A stretch of 64,000 nt of DNA. Source: Haemaphysalis longicornis (lineage: Eukaryota > Arthropoda > Arachnida > Ixodida > Ixodidae). The notes beneath the pieces were generated by a model. It saw only the letters and a program-made list of their open reading frames with translations. It searched no databases and was not told where the DNA came from. The position numbers and the translations under genes were made by a program. Positions within the stretch are counted from its first letter, which is position 1, and every line of letters begins with the position of its first letter. Shown here in pieces: positions 52,245-62,879 of the stretch. Where the stretch lies: positions 21,574-85,573 of the forward strand of contig JABSTR010001182.1 of assembly GCA_013339765.2 (NCBI GenBank). The letters are read 5' to 3'.

Positions 52245-53430
52245 ACTAAATTCAACTACTTGCCGCCCGGCCAAATACCTGGCCGAGTATCTATTTGCTT
52301 CCCTGAAAATAAACAGCAACCACGGCTTATACATGTAGAGATTAATCAGCGCAATAGAGACCTCGGGCATTTACGCGATAAAATGTGAGCACACAAACAG
52401 GAGCAGCGCCGCGATTTTAATTGCGATTACACGTTGCCTTGGTTTTTAGGATACGGGGAAAAATCATCAGTCATTCCACTCTCTGAAGGAGGACGACCAC
52501 ATAGAGGCGATACGTAAGTTATGTAAAAGTTTGAGGAAATTTTATTTCTCCTCAGCGTTGATGGCCGCCATTCCTATAGACCGTTTACAGCGAGCAGCTG
52601 AGTTGGCCTTCAATAGGTGACGATTCAGTAGGTGACGCCGTCGCCGCACTCACCATGACTGGCTTTAACACGGTGCGGTTTCGGTTTCGAAGCGCGCAGT
52701 CAGAAAATGTGGAAGTCAATGGGAAAACTTTCGCGGTAGTCGGATGAAGCCGCTGCGAATCGCAGCCTCAAGGTTTGGGACGAATCGCTATGCGAATCTC
52801 ACTAGACGCACCTTCACAAAGACTGCCCGCGTGTGCGGCCTTTCGCAATGCACCGCTTTCCGCACAGTGAGCGCGACACGGAGACCAGGCGTCGCTGGAT
52901 CGCCATTGTGCAACGGACGAATTTTGCTCCAAGAACATCGGCAAGCTACGTGACTTTTTCAGACGGTAATGGAAACCTGCTGCCAAGCGTAGTGTGTAAG
53001 TCCCCACCTAAAACATACGCCCTGTTGTGTTTACGGGTTGCGGGCATGCGTCGCGACGGAACGATCGTGTTAGCCTGGCTAATTAAGCTAGCCGATAGGA
53101 GAGTGACTTCCAGATTCTTTTCTAGTTTTCACTACCTCATATCAGCCTTGCCACGGCCTAGAGTATCTGGTCTCGCATTGCAATTAAAGTGCACCAAACG
53201 CCTTTCATGGCACCGCCGGCGTCCCCGGAGCCCCGCCACTCGGCGCTGCCGCTAACCCAACCTTCCTATACTCTGGACGAGCGCAGAAACCTGGCTTCAG
53301 TAAGCATTGCATGTGTTCCATGACACTGCAGGCCTTACTATGCACGTTGGCGCAACCAGAGCTAATTCGTAGAAGCAGTTGCCTTGCGCCGGAGGCTGCA
53401 GCTTCGACGTTATTTACAACTCTGTCAATA
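52245..53430. other. gene-free stretch, nothing recognised
   Basis: No supported gene. A segment near 52455-52500 (tcattccactctctgaagga) resembles 37735-37760, so a dispersed repeat is present but not classified. Confidence 0.4.
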
Positions 53431-53586
53431 GAGAGTTATGGCACAGCGGAGAACCGGTACCAGCACGGTACCCGGTAGGCAACCGGCGCCACTGCGCTTG
53501 CGCCGAGGCGAAAAAGCTGGTTGTGCGCATGTGCAGGCGTACCGGGTACCGTACCGGGAACGTTTCTCCGCTCGGCTATAACTCTC
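53431..53586. mobile_element. 156-bp MITE, GAGAGTTATGGC termini, CAATA duplication
   Basis: gagagttatggcacagcgga and its near-complement tccgctcggctataactctc close the element. Inner arms with ggtaccagcacggtacccgg pair as well. caata precedes the left end and follows the right end, a 5-bp duplication. Its termini resemble those at 14.78 and 56.18 kb. Confidence 0.8.
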
Positions 53587-53674
53587 CAATAATCCATGTG
53601 CGAACGAATTCGTACGTGCTCATGAGATAAAAGTGTGGCAACCAGCCAGCGTCTCAAAGCCATTTCATTTATAT

Positions 53675-53996
53675 CAGGGGTCGGCAACCTTTAGAGGTGG
53701 GCCGAGTTGCATGAAGACGACACGGCAAGGACCGGGTGGCAAATAGGGGCGGGGGGAGGAGGTTGGGCTTTTATTGGACCGGTGTTAAGAAAGGAAGTGA
53801 AGACGTTGTCTGGCCAAGTGTGAAGATGGGAAGCAATGCCAATTGGAAGCGATCGTGCTTTAATTGTTCCTGCCTAACCCCATTTGAGGGTTAAATTTCC
53901 CATGACGCATTCAGCTATAATAGGAGGTGACCAGAGTAGGGGGGTTCTGACGGGGCTGCATAATACTTGGTTGGGGCCCGCAGGCTGCGACCCCTG
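53675..53996. mobile_element. hAT-like MITE (CAGGGGTCG termini)
   Basis: Left CAGGGGTCGGCAACCTTT and right CAGGCTGCGACCCCTG are inverted copies. Flanks atttatat and atatacat agree at 6 of 8 positions, fitting an aged 8-bp hAT duplication. CAGGGGTC ends are typical of hAT (Charlie-like) elements. No transposase. Confidence 0.7.
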
Positions 53997-54535
53997 ATAT
54001 ACATGATTGCTGTTTACGTTAGAAAAAAAGAAAAACATGCCGTCAAACAGCTATGAAAAGCGATAACAGTTGTCTGGCGGTGGGCGCCTGTCAGAACAGC
54101 GCTTTAGAAGCTTTATGGGCCATTTTTTGGGATTGAGTAGCCTTTGAAGATTGGACACATAATATCTGCGCATCCAGTAAGTCCTCATTCACAGCGACAC
54201 TCCAAAATAATTGTAGAATTCGCCCATAAAGCCGCTCCGGCGCTCGCCGATGCACCCCTGCCCATTGAAGGCCACGGCGAGAAACGCGTCCTGAAAAGGC
54301 CAGCAATGCCGTCACATCGTCCAACATGGCTGCGCCCAGGCCGCCGCTCTGTAAACCGTGTATAAGAAAGACACATAGGTACATACGTACGCTTCTTATT
54401 TTGACTCTACTGGTCCCGATACGGCTTCTGAGCAGCGGTTGGTATACGCTCAACGTTCCGCACTTCGGAAAGCAGCGCAGATTACCTCGTCTGACCGTAA
54501 ACGCCTGCTCCTTCGTCCTCGTTCGCTCGCACTAA
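53997..54535. other. gene-free stretch, nothing recognised
   Basis: No supported gene. The middle (54200-54350) is GC-rich and may be an unclassified repeat. Confidence 0.35.
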
Positions 54536-55087
54536 GTGTTCCTTGGGGTGAGGGTCAGTTCAAGCAGCCAGTTCAAACAGCAGCAGATATATCTGATGCG
54601 AGATGTGCCGCTGGGCGACGGGCAGTGGATGATTCGCCCTCCACGTCGGCCTCTCAAGTCGAAGTATGGTCCGCGGTACTGGATACCGGAAGTTATAGAG
54701 GAAAGAAAGCTCAGGAAAGGCGTTGACGTCACCCTTTGTGAAGTCGCGCTCCGTCATTTTGTGGTGTCCCTGAAGCCTGTTACCTTTTCCCATACTCATC
54801 TGTCACTCCGCGTCTCCTCAGCTACGGTCAGACTGCAGTTGGTCGCTCCACCACCACCGACGTACAGGAAACTACAACCCCGAAGGAACTGGCGTTCACC
54901 ACTAAATCTGACGGAAATAAGCTGCAGTAACAGAGCAACCCTGACGCTGCTCCATGGACACCTGGGGAGGCTAGTGTTAAAAATGACGCGAATTCCGCCA
55001 GGCTTTCCGCAATGCTTGCGGTGCGCGAGGACCCTCCTGAACATTTTTTGCTCCGTGCCGGCACTCAATAGCAGCAAAATTGGTTGA
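54536..55087 (+). CDS. unrecognised open frame, doubtful
   Basis: 183 codons in the plus frame. Residues ~20-60 (around MRDVPLGDGQWMI and KYGPRYWIPEVIEERKL) look protein-like: charged and aromatic residues in even mixture, GC-rich third positions. The rest looks random. I do not recognise a family. No clear splice sites, and an opposite-strand frame (54560-54799) is also open. It may be an exon, a processed gene fragment or chance. Confidence 0.2.
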   Translation: MFLGVRVSSSSQFKQQQIYLMRDVPLGDGQWMIRPPRRPLKSKYGPRYWIPEVIEERKLRKGVDVTLCEVALRHFVVSLKPVTFSHTHLSLRVSSATVRLQLVAPPPPTYRKLQPRRNWRSPLNLTEISCSNRATLTLLHGHLGRLVLKMTRIPPGFPQCLRCARTLLNIFCSVPALNSSKIG

Positions 55088-56175
55088 ATTTAGTAATAAA
55101 AGTCTGGATATGACGAACAGCAAAAAGTGAAGTTTAAAGGTGTCGATAACTGGGAGGTATTGAAAAATGGAACGTGAATGCTATGTACTCTCATTTCGTC
55201 AGCTACAATTGCCGCAATTCCCACCGTAAAGCCCAAATGCGAAGTTGCAAAGTTTTTCACGACCGTGCGCTTCTGAAGAAACTGGTGCCTCCTTCTACGA
55301 TGCGTCTCAGTCGATAGTGTTCGCGTACGTGAACATAAAGTACGTATAAAGTACATATAATAAAGTACATATAACGGATCCACGTGGTACGTTATATGTA
55401 CTTTATTTTTTCTTCCGCAAAAGCCTGCAGTTCGCACATCAGTGCACCCACCACTCGTTGCCGGCGCGTACACACGAACCACTACACGCCTAGTTCGCGC
55501 AATGGGGACACTGCTGTGCTTGTTTCTCATCTTTACAAAGGCCGGATGCGGGGGACGAGCTGAGGTTTCATTGTAAGAAGGTCGGTGTCCGTCCTTGTTT
55601 AATCTCTTGCAAAATATTTCAGTAAAGATTACCATCTCCGTCCCGCTGTTGTTGCTGCGTCTCGCTATGCACCGTCGCTTTTCCTCTCTATCCACGACCA
55701 TAGATTTGTGGACGTGACTGGAATGTTTAAAAAAGACATGCGATGAAAACGGTCACGGTAGGTGGCATGCGGCATACCACCACACAGATTTGGTTTCAAA
55801 TTCTGCAGGATCTTCAAAGCACGCCGACCTTGGCACGTGTGACGTGCCGGGTGCTTGCAGTGCGGTAATTTGTCTAATTGGTTTCACGTGATGTCTACTG
55901 CATGTGGGAAAAAATGTCGTCCCAAGGGCCAGTTTTTTTCCCCCTAGCTTATGCAAGAAAACATAGACACTCAGTTTGCGCTCTAAGAGGTGACCTTGCA
56001 GTCAGCTCTGTGTAATAATGCGTGGATTAAGCAAGGACTCGTCCAACAGTTTCTGAAGGACACAAACCTTCGTTTCACTCTAAAATGTGTCGCATGTAGC
56101 TTCGAAAGGTACTCCTCGGGAGCGACAATTGCCGATGCGTCTTCTACGCGCTATCGCTTTGCCTAAAACTCTCAA
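55088..56175. other. gene-free stretch with a hairpin
   Basis: The minus frame at 55090-55701 is open but unlike any family I know and is not called. 55360-55377 and 55390-55407 form a perfect 18-bp inverted repeat (aataaagtacatataacg), preceded by two further degenerate aaagtac repeats. Confidence 0.4.
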
Positions 56176-57917
56176 TTAGAGAGTTTTAGCATATCGTTAC
56201 CGCGTTTGCATTACCGTTTGCGGTGTCACCGGAAGCCGCAGTTGCCGCTGACCGCTGGAAACGGTAGGCCACGTTTTAGCACACCGTTTGCGGTTTGCGT
56301 ATTCCAGCCGCCGTGGCGCAGGTAGCGACATCTGATGAGTTAGTCTCAAAGCAAATCACACATAATTTTGTTGATATCTGTTTGCTTTCGTTTAAAGTAG
56401 CTTGGAATATTTCACTTTTCAAGTGAAGCGTTCACAATAACTGTAGTAGTTTTGAGAATACTGTAGCCATCACGTGTAGAGCTTTAAAAAGAAAACGCGT
56501 CGGTGGCTCCATCTACCGAGTAGAGTTATAATCAAGGTAAAATAAAAATTGCCCCCGCGCTAAATATTTAGGCAACAAATGAGTTATATATGTTGCAGTA
56601 ATTACTCGGTAGCCCACACTGCCTTGCCCAGCACAATTTTGGAGGCCTAAAAGCACTTTTCGAGGTCAGAAAACTTATCTGAAACATTTTGACGCGGGCA
56701 AGGTTAGCACGAGAGGGGCGGCCATTTTCTTGCCCATTTGAGAAAAATGGTCGTTTGTCGTTCTCCTGAGCATTATTTAACTAGAAAAACGCAAGAAACA
56801 GGAACAAGTAAAATTACTCTTGTCGGCTGTACCAAGCATAAAGCGCCGAGCTCACTGCATAAACGCTTCGAAAACCTTCCCGAGGTCGTCTATGTAGACG
56901 CTGCAGATTACGCTAATCAGGCAGCCATGACAGTAGTGGTTGTGAATCAAAAGGGACAACTCCTGACCTCAGGAACAGTACTTACCACCACGACAGAGAT
57001 CGGAGAGAAGAACGCCATATCCTTGGCCATCGCCTCGACCCAGGCTAAGGTCATAGTCAGTGACTCCAAGACGGCGATACGTAATTTCGCGAAAGGGCGC
57101 ATTTCTAACATAGCACTAAAAATACTCAATATCAATAGCAACATCAGAAACATTCAACTAGTTTGGGCCCCAGCGCACTCTGGTCTACCCGGAAATGAGA
57201 ACGCTCATCAGCTAGCCCGAGGACTCGCAGACCAGGCTAGCACCAATGCAACCACCGAGCCACTCACTTCGCAGAGCAGACAGGGATCGCATGGTAACCT
57301 ATAGAGAAACACTTATCATTACAGAAAAGGGCAGGCTTCATTACCCGGAAGCGCATAAACCCTCAACAAGCAGCAGGCCACAGCTTGGGAGACGAATTCA
57401 AACTGTGATGTACGCAAACACAGTCTTACATAGCTATTACTACCCAGGCACACAAGACAAGTGCAAACACTGGCAAGCAGAGAGCGGATTTAGAACACAT
57501 CATCTGGTCTGCTCCAAAATAGAGAAAGTGATCAGAGAACACTAATTATAAACACATCCGAGCAGTGGGAGGCAGCCTTGCTCGCTTCGGAAGCTGACAT
57601 CCAGCTACAAGTAGTCCGGATGCCGAAGCCGCCGCCAGGACCAAGACTCCCTGGCTGATGGCTGAGGGGGTAATGGGCGGGGACTCCCACCTGTTCTACT
57701 CCCAACCCTTAGCTGGTTACAATAAAAGTTTTTCCTCGTCCTCTTCACTGCATTTGCTGTAATCAATACGCGAGGGTACACTTCGTCTGCCTCAGGAAGC
57801 TCGCTGGCGACGACGATAATGCCTGTGCCGGTAAGTTACCGTTCGCAATAACTCTCGCGCATGCGCAGTCGACTCCCGCAAACACGATAGATGATAACGT
57901 ATGCTAAAACTCTCTAA
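56176..57917. mobile_element. TIR-bounded stretch holding a LINE insertion
   Basis: ttagagagttttagcata at 56176-56193 is matched in reverse at the right end, 57900-57917; the following cgtta continues the match after one indel. The termini belong to the gagagttttagc type. The LINE described separately accounts for most of the interior, so the original element was well under 1 kb. Flanking duplications were not identified, so two separate elements cannot be excluded. Confidence 0.6.
56738..57745 (+). mobile_element. 5'-truncated I-superfamily LINE with readable RNase H
   Basis: An uninterrupted 188-codon frame (56738-57304) holds an RNase H domain: VYVDAADY (first Asp), TEIGEKNAISLA (Glu), VIVSDSKTA (second Asp), WAPAHSGLPGNENAHQLA (His/Asn helix). 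The acidic and His positions are in place, unlike the copy at 31.6 kb. Downstream, shifted frames contain decayed C-terminal sequence. The element ends with ggttacaataaaagtttttc near 57716-57735 and a CT-rich tail. Reverse transcriptase and endonuclease are missing. Confidence 0.85.
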
Positions 57918-58200
57918 TATATCGGTAAGTTGCTGCAAGCAGATATCTCATGGAATAGACGTGCTCGCACGTGCCTCCGACATTTCGTATTATGTACAAC
58001 GTGCAGTGACCGAAAGCAGACATAGTAGGTCTCTTCGATTTGGCTGCACTTTCTGCATGAGTTCCCCTCTCCTGAAGCGAGTGTGAAGCGGCAGTTCACG
58101 CAGTACACGCGCAGCTCGACACTAGCGCCGCCGTTGCAGCGTCAGAACGAATAAAAAGTGCAGACCGTGCGGGGTCATTGTCTGCAAACTCGCGCTGCCT

Positions 58201-59373
58201 GTGTGTTGCGTTCGTCCTTTATTTGTTCGGCGCAAGCCGCGCGAAGAAAGTTCGATGTCAATCTACATTCAAGCGCTTGTGAAACTACTGGACTCGGACA
58301 GTGGTGACGAGTTCGGCGCCACCTGCATTATGGCTGTCTGCGCCTTGGTGAGAACCGACAGAAATCGTGTACCGTGGTACTACGAGAAGCATGGTTTCCA
58401 CGTATTACGACTTCGAGTTTAAGAGGATGTTGAGGTTGTCCCGGGACGCGTTTGAAGTTGTGAGTGCGCGCTTCAAGTCTTCATCTTTCTTCCCAAGCGC
58501 TGTGCGTGGGCGCCGCAGATTTCTGCCGAGGACACTTGCCTTATAGCCCTTGTGTTCATTGGGAAGCAGAGCTCAATGTACGCCATCGCGGACAAATTCG
58601 ACGGGGCAGAATCGTCGGTTCGCGCGTGTGTCGACCGTTTTGTGCGCTTCCTTCACTCAGTCAGTGACGACATGATGCGCATGCCCGACAGCACGGAAAG
58701 AACCACCATCAAAACAAGATTCCTGGCCAAAAGGCGAGTGCATCGACGGATGCTATGATGAAATACTAAGGCCCAGTGAACCTGCGCACTCGTACTACAA
58801 CCGCAAGAAATTCCCGTCCATCGTACTGCAAGGCGTGTGCAACCACGAGAACAGGTTTTTGGGAATGTTCATCAGTTTTCCGAACTCGGCCCACGACGCT
58901 TCACAAGTGCAGCAACGGCAGTGAACGGGTGATACATGCCCGGAGAAAGCGCCTACCCACTACTTCCGTGGCTAATGACTCCCTACAAGGACATCTCAAG
59001 CAACTTCCCTAGCTGGAAGAGGCAGTTCAACAAGAGGCACAGTCAGCAGAGAGTGGCCAACGAAAATATCTTCGGCCTTCTGAAGCAACGCTTCAGGAGG
59101 TTGTACCTTGTTGACGCAGACTGTGGCACAGTCCTTGCTTCATTGTAATGGCAGCCTGTGTGCTGCACAAAAACGTTTGCAATGAGGAGAGGGACTCCTT
59201 GCAAGACCTGGAATGCTTGCCCGAAGTTGATGAAGTTGGGAGTGACGACGTGGACCAAATGTGGACCGAAGTCAGTCAAACTACAGCAAGGCTCTGCGAA
59301 GGCATATCGCAACAGATCAGTGCTAAGGCGCCACATTGCATGCAACGTGGAAAACGAGAACAGCGGTAGATAA
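58201..59373 (+). pseudogene. PIF/Harbinger transposase (HARBI1-like), broken
   Basis: Successive plus frames give one transposase in order. An N-terminus begins at the ATG near 58255. Then come FEVVSARFK, a segment with SSMYAIADKF and SVRACVDRFVRF (helix-turn-helix-like), an IDGCYDE-type DDE strand near 58745, PSIVLQGVCNHENRF, then GESAYPLLPWLMTPY near 58940-58980 and RHSQQRVANENIFGLLKQRF, the third acidic box. A C-terminal MAACVLHKN-type end follows near 59147. At least four frameshifts or stops interrupt it (near 58440, 58560, 58750, 58925 and 59145). No Myb-like second ORF or TIRs were found around it. Confidence 0.88.
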
Positions 59374-59665
59374 TGCAGATTTGCATGCCCGCCCGGTAAG
59401 AAACTTCATTGAAAGTGTGTGTTATACACGTGATGTTTTTCAAACCCAAAACGACCCCCCTGAGTGGACAAAAGTTGGATGAATTGGCTCACCTAAAAAA
59501 ATTCTAGGCACTACATTCCGGCCAGTGTGTGGCTGGTGTGTTTGATGTGTATTTATATTTGTTCTGGAGAGTGAACAGGCAATAAAGAAAAGAAAAAAGA
59601 CTTCTCCTTTCACGGCACTGAGAGCGCCACGAGGGAAAAGCATGGTTCTCGAATAAAAAAAATCC
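59374..59665. other. spacer, 3' flank of tRNA-Ile copy 1
   Basis: Contains cttctcctttcacggcactgagagcg downstream of the tRNA (minus sense), repeated at 59867-59892 next to the second copy. No gene. Confidence 0.5.
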
Positions 59666-59739
59666 TGGCCCGCGCAGGGATCGAACCTACGACCTTCGCG
59701 TTATTAGCACGACGCTCTAACCAACTGAGCTAGCGGGCC
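59666..59739 (-). tRNA. tRNA-Ile (anticodon AAT), copy 1
   Basis: 74 bases. Acceptor GGCCCGC/GCGGGCC fully paired, discriminator A; D arm GCTCAGTTGGTTAGAGC; anticodon stem TCGTG/CGCGA with loop CTAATAA; T arm GTAGG-TTCGATC-CCTGC. A run of eight T follows as terminator. No intron. Probably functional. Confidence 0.95.
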
Positions 59740-59914
59740 GGACACTGGGCCGTAGACTCCAGTGTAGCTACCGAGCCTGTGTTCGGACCCGGGTTTAGCG
59801 AAAGCAAATCCCAGCATGCGTGGCGAGTGCAACATGTCTTATCGGTACGTACTGGGAAGGCGATGTCTCCTTTCACGGCACTGAGAGCGTCACGAAGGAA
59901 AAATAAAAAAATCT

Positions 59915-59988
59915 TGGCCCGCACAGGGATCGAACCTACGACCTCAGCGTTATTAGCACGACGCCCTAACCAACTGAGCTAGCGGGCT
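59915..59988 (-). tRNA. tRNA-Ile (anticodon AAT), copy 2, with stem defects
   Basis: 74 bases, same anticodon loop as copy 1 but with A1-C72 unpaired at the acceptor end, C28-U42 mismatched and U27-G43 wobble in the anticodon stem, and G49-U65 wobble in the T stem. A T run follows. Its first base is an A that merges with the poly-A tail of a LINE upstream, so the true G1 appears to have been lost. Possibly a pseudogene. Confidence 0.85.
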
Positions 59989-60841
59989 TTTTTTTATTAC
60001 CTTTTGCACAGACAAAATACAAGTCACTTATAAATTAAAAACCGCCTGCCAAACTTTGGCTGACAGAAGGACTTAAAATAAATATCAAATGTACACAGCT
60101 CTTCCAAAACAGGAAGCCATTCAAGTTCGGGGTCCTGTAACTTGTATATACACTTCATACAACAGCCTGACATTTTGAGCAAAATACTTGCTTACAGTGA
60201 GAGCATTCGGGTCCGCATGTCGCACAGACATTCTGGACCTACAAATGGCATGTAACCCTAGCGACATGATCAAATCATACGGGACTTCATCTTCGCGCGC
60301 CACCGGAAGGAACCGAATGCCATGCGCTGAAATGGGCACGTCTTTCTTTAACGTTTTCTGTAAGACGTCCCAAAAAATACGGCATCCCAGCACTCCGCGA
60401 AAACATGTTCCACTGTTTCGGCTTTCGCACACTACGTACACATGTTAGACCAACCAATAAACAGCCCGTTCCCCTCTATACATGTTTTAACTGGTAGCGT
60501 TCCTGTATGTAACTTGAAAAAGAAAGTTTTCACGGATGCTGAGACTGCCATTTTTTTTCACACGGGATAACACATCCTGCCCAGGACCAGAACTAAACAT
60601 TTCACGATAACGTGGTACGGTGAACAGCATCTCCCTCAAATTATTTGTGAGGGTTTTTCTCGAAACAGTAGCTAAATATTCTACTGAAAATCTCACAGTA
60701 AGAAACCGAAAGGACTCAACCACTTCCATCATATAGTCTTTCACGGCACCACATCTATCACTTACAGAAGAAACAATATACATAGGCAAGGCATCTACTA
60801 ATGTAATCTGCATTAAAGTATTAAAGTGCGAAGAAATGGAT
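59989..60841 (-). mobile_element. LINE 3' half, joined to tRNA-Ile copy 2
   Basis: The minus strand carries the end of a LINE ORF2 over 60813-60121. It has a helical segment (LTNNLREMLFTVPRYREM), a C-x2-C-type start (VCES), then an FWDVLQKTLKKD motif after the decayed His-Cys part, IRFLP, and the C-terminal helices. One frameshift or gap lies near 60441-60490. A ~120-base 3' UTR ends ggtaataaaaaaaa directly against the tRNA. The FWDVLQ pattern fits a CR1/Jockey-like tick LINE. Confidence 0.75.
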
Positions 60842-61140
60842 CCCGTGTATCACGCAGAAACATAAACCGGTTTACAAGCTGGCGGACAAATACACGACAC
60901 AGGCCAACACCCCCCGTTTTCTTTTGAGTCCGACAGAGCACAACATGGTCCGGCTGGGCCGGTCGTGCTCTGTCGGGGGGGCCCTGTCGGGCCAAGTTGG
61001 ACGCCGAGGTCGAATTCGCTCGGCGAGCGAATTGTCCGGCTGGAGCCGTCCGGCTGGGCCGTCCGGCTGGAGTTGGCTCCGCCCATCGGCCTTCGGCAAC
61101 ATGGCGGCGGCGAGCTGCGGGGACGGTGTACGTCGCACAA
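60842..61140. repeat. GC-rich repeat with CGGCTGG motifs and palindromes
   Basis: Direct repeats of gtccggctgg(g/a) at 60949-61073. Palindromes: ccgacagagcac / gtgctctgtcgg around 60929-60978 and aattcgctcggcgagcgaatt around 61013-61034. Both strands are open but give low-complexity protein, so it is not called coding. Confidence 0.6.
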
Positions 61141-62215
61141 CTTGATTGTGATATCAAAAACAACAACGACTTGCAGAAGTTAAGACAGACCACCCCGGTC
61201 CTGAGTCGGTACTGCGATACGCGTTTATCGTTCGTCTATTTCAAATGTTCGCGCTTTGTGTGGAGCCGAGGCAGAAAAGGCACAGAAGTAAAGTCTGACA
61301 GTAATCGTAGATGCAGAGTGGTGCGCCGTGTTTTCGTTCTCTATCAAGTGTGTAGAGATACGCTCGTCGCGCTCATCGCTAGCGCGAGACGATTGATAAG
61401 TCCAAATTCATCGTGGCCCCGCTCTCGCGCGCTCCGAGCTGTCAAGGTCTGTCTCCGCGCTTGGATCATCGATAACGTTCAAAATATGGTCACTGTGAGT
61501 GAAAGCAACGCGCAGTGGCGGTCAGCGATTGTGTACAGTGCAAGTTTTTCATATCAAGTTGTACACGCCGTGCTGTTATCTGTTTGATGTGTCGAAGTTC
61601 GGCTCTCGCGATCAGCAGTGTGTGGTGCGTCGCAGTTCTCCCGGAGTTGAATGTGTGTCTGTGAAGCTGCGGCGCCGCTAGCTCCGATACTGCAAGAAAC
61701 TCATCGCATCCGAGGGGTGCACCTTTTACATAACTTTTCCGTTGTATATCTGCGCAGTTGGTAGCGGTGTGTGGCGGTGTTTGTGCGTTTTGAAATGTGA
61801 GGGTGTTCCCAGTGCTTTAGTGCCGCTGGTGGACTGCAGCGTTCCCAAACCAGCGTCGTGAGTGCTCCGCTAGTTCGCCTATTCTAGTGGCCGCGTGATG
61901 TGGTGGCAAGTGTGCTTTGTGCAGCAACTGCAGTGTGTGCCCAGGCTGTGCTTTTTTTTTCGCGTTCAGCACTGCCTGGTTACGTGATGTGTGCTTCATG
62001 CGAGATGCTGTTTCCGTTTGGGACTAGTTTTCGTGGTCATTTCACTTGCAGCTGTTGCTTGTTTACGTATGCACCACTATCCGAAAAAGTACCTTTACTA
62101 ATGAAGCACATGGTTATTGTAATGTAATCATGCAGTCATGACATGTTCCTGTGAGTAGTGTTTACACACCGGGTTCACAAAATGGTTAGGCTTGCCGAAA
62201 CTTCCTTCGTGGTAG
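61141..62215. other. gene-free stretch, possible LINE 5' region
   Basis: A plus frame at 61990-62125 has a Cys cluster (CASCEMLFPFGTSFRGHFTC), reminiscent of the zinc-finger start of CR1-type ORF1 proteins, preceded by GT-rich 5'-UTR-like sequence. This is suggestive only. Confidence 0.3.
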
Positions 62216-62790
62216 AATTTCCAAGACGGCTCTGAACATCCTGCTGCAAAAGCCACCCGAAAGAAAAGTGAAGATTGTTTGGACGCCAGCCCACTCAACC
62301 CTCAGGGCAACACGACCGCCCATGACATCGCCCGAGATCTATCCCGACACGAGGCGTTAGAGACGAGGGTTGGTTCAAGACATAACGGGGTACTATAAGT
62401 GCCAAAGAATGATCTATCCCCCCGGTCATGAATCTCTAACCAAAGAGCAGGAGCACTGCCTCCGGCTCCTCCAAACAAATACGTTCCTCATCCGTCAAAA
62501 CTTCACTTGCTCCATCCCACTCAGTACTTCCAGCTGTGCAAATTTTGCGCTTCCCCGGGCACCCTGTACCATATGGTATGGGAGTGTTCGGCAAACCCCA
62601 AAATTCCAAGAATCGCGCACCCTTCCCGTGAGCAGTGGGAGAAGGAGCTGTCCAGCTCCGGTCTCGATTCCCAGCTTAGGCTGGTGGAAAGGGCCGTAGC
62701 GGCAGGGGTCTCCAATGGAGTCCTGGAATGAGGGCCCCACACCACATTGCGATGCTCCCAATAAAGTTTGTCCTCCTCCTCCTCTATCAT
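62216..62790 (+). mobile_element. I-superfamily LINE 3' end (RNase H end, zinc knuckle, tail)
   Basis: Starts in the last RNase H motif (VKIVWTPAHSTLR near 62267-62305), frameshifts near 62310, then at 62507-62731 has a C-x2-C-x4-H-x4-C knuckle (CKFCASPGTLYHMVWEC) and the C-terminal tail EQWEKELSSSG...LVERAVAAG before a stop. It ends ccaataaagtttgtcctcct at 62759-62778. Truncated at the 5' side. Confidence 0.85.
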
Positions 62791-62879
62791 AAACCTTTTC
62801 AAATGCCCATTTACGCTTTTGTTATAGTTGTTTGCTTTAAGCCACACCAAAGTTGGCTATGTTGTGGTCTTCCCTGAAC

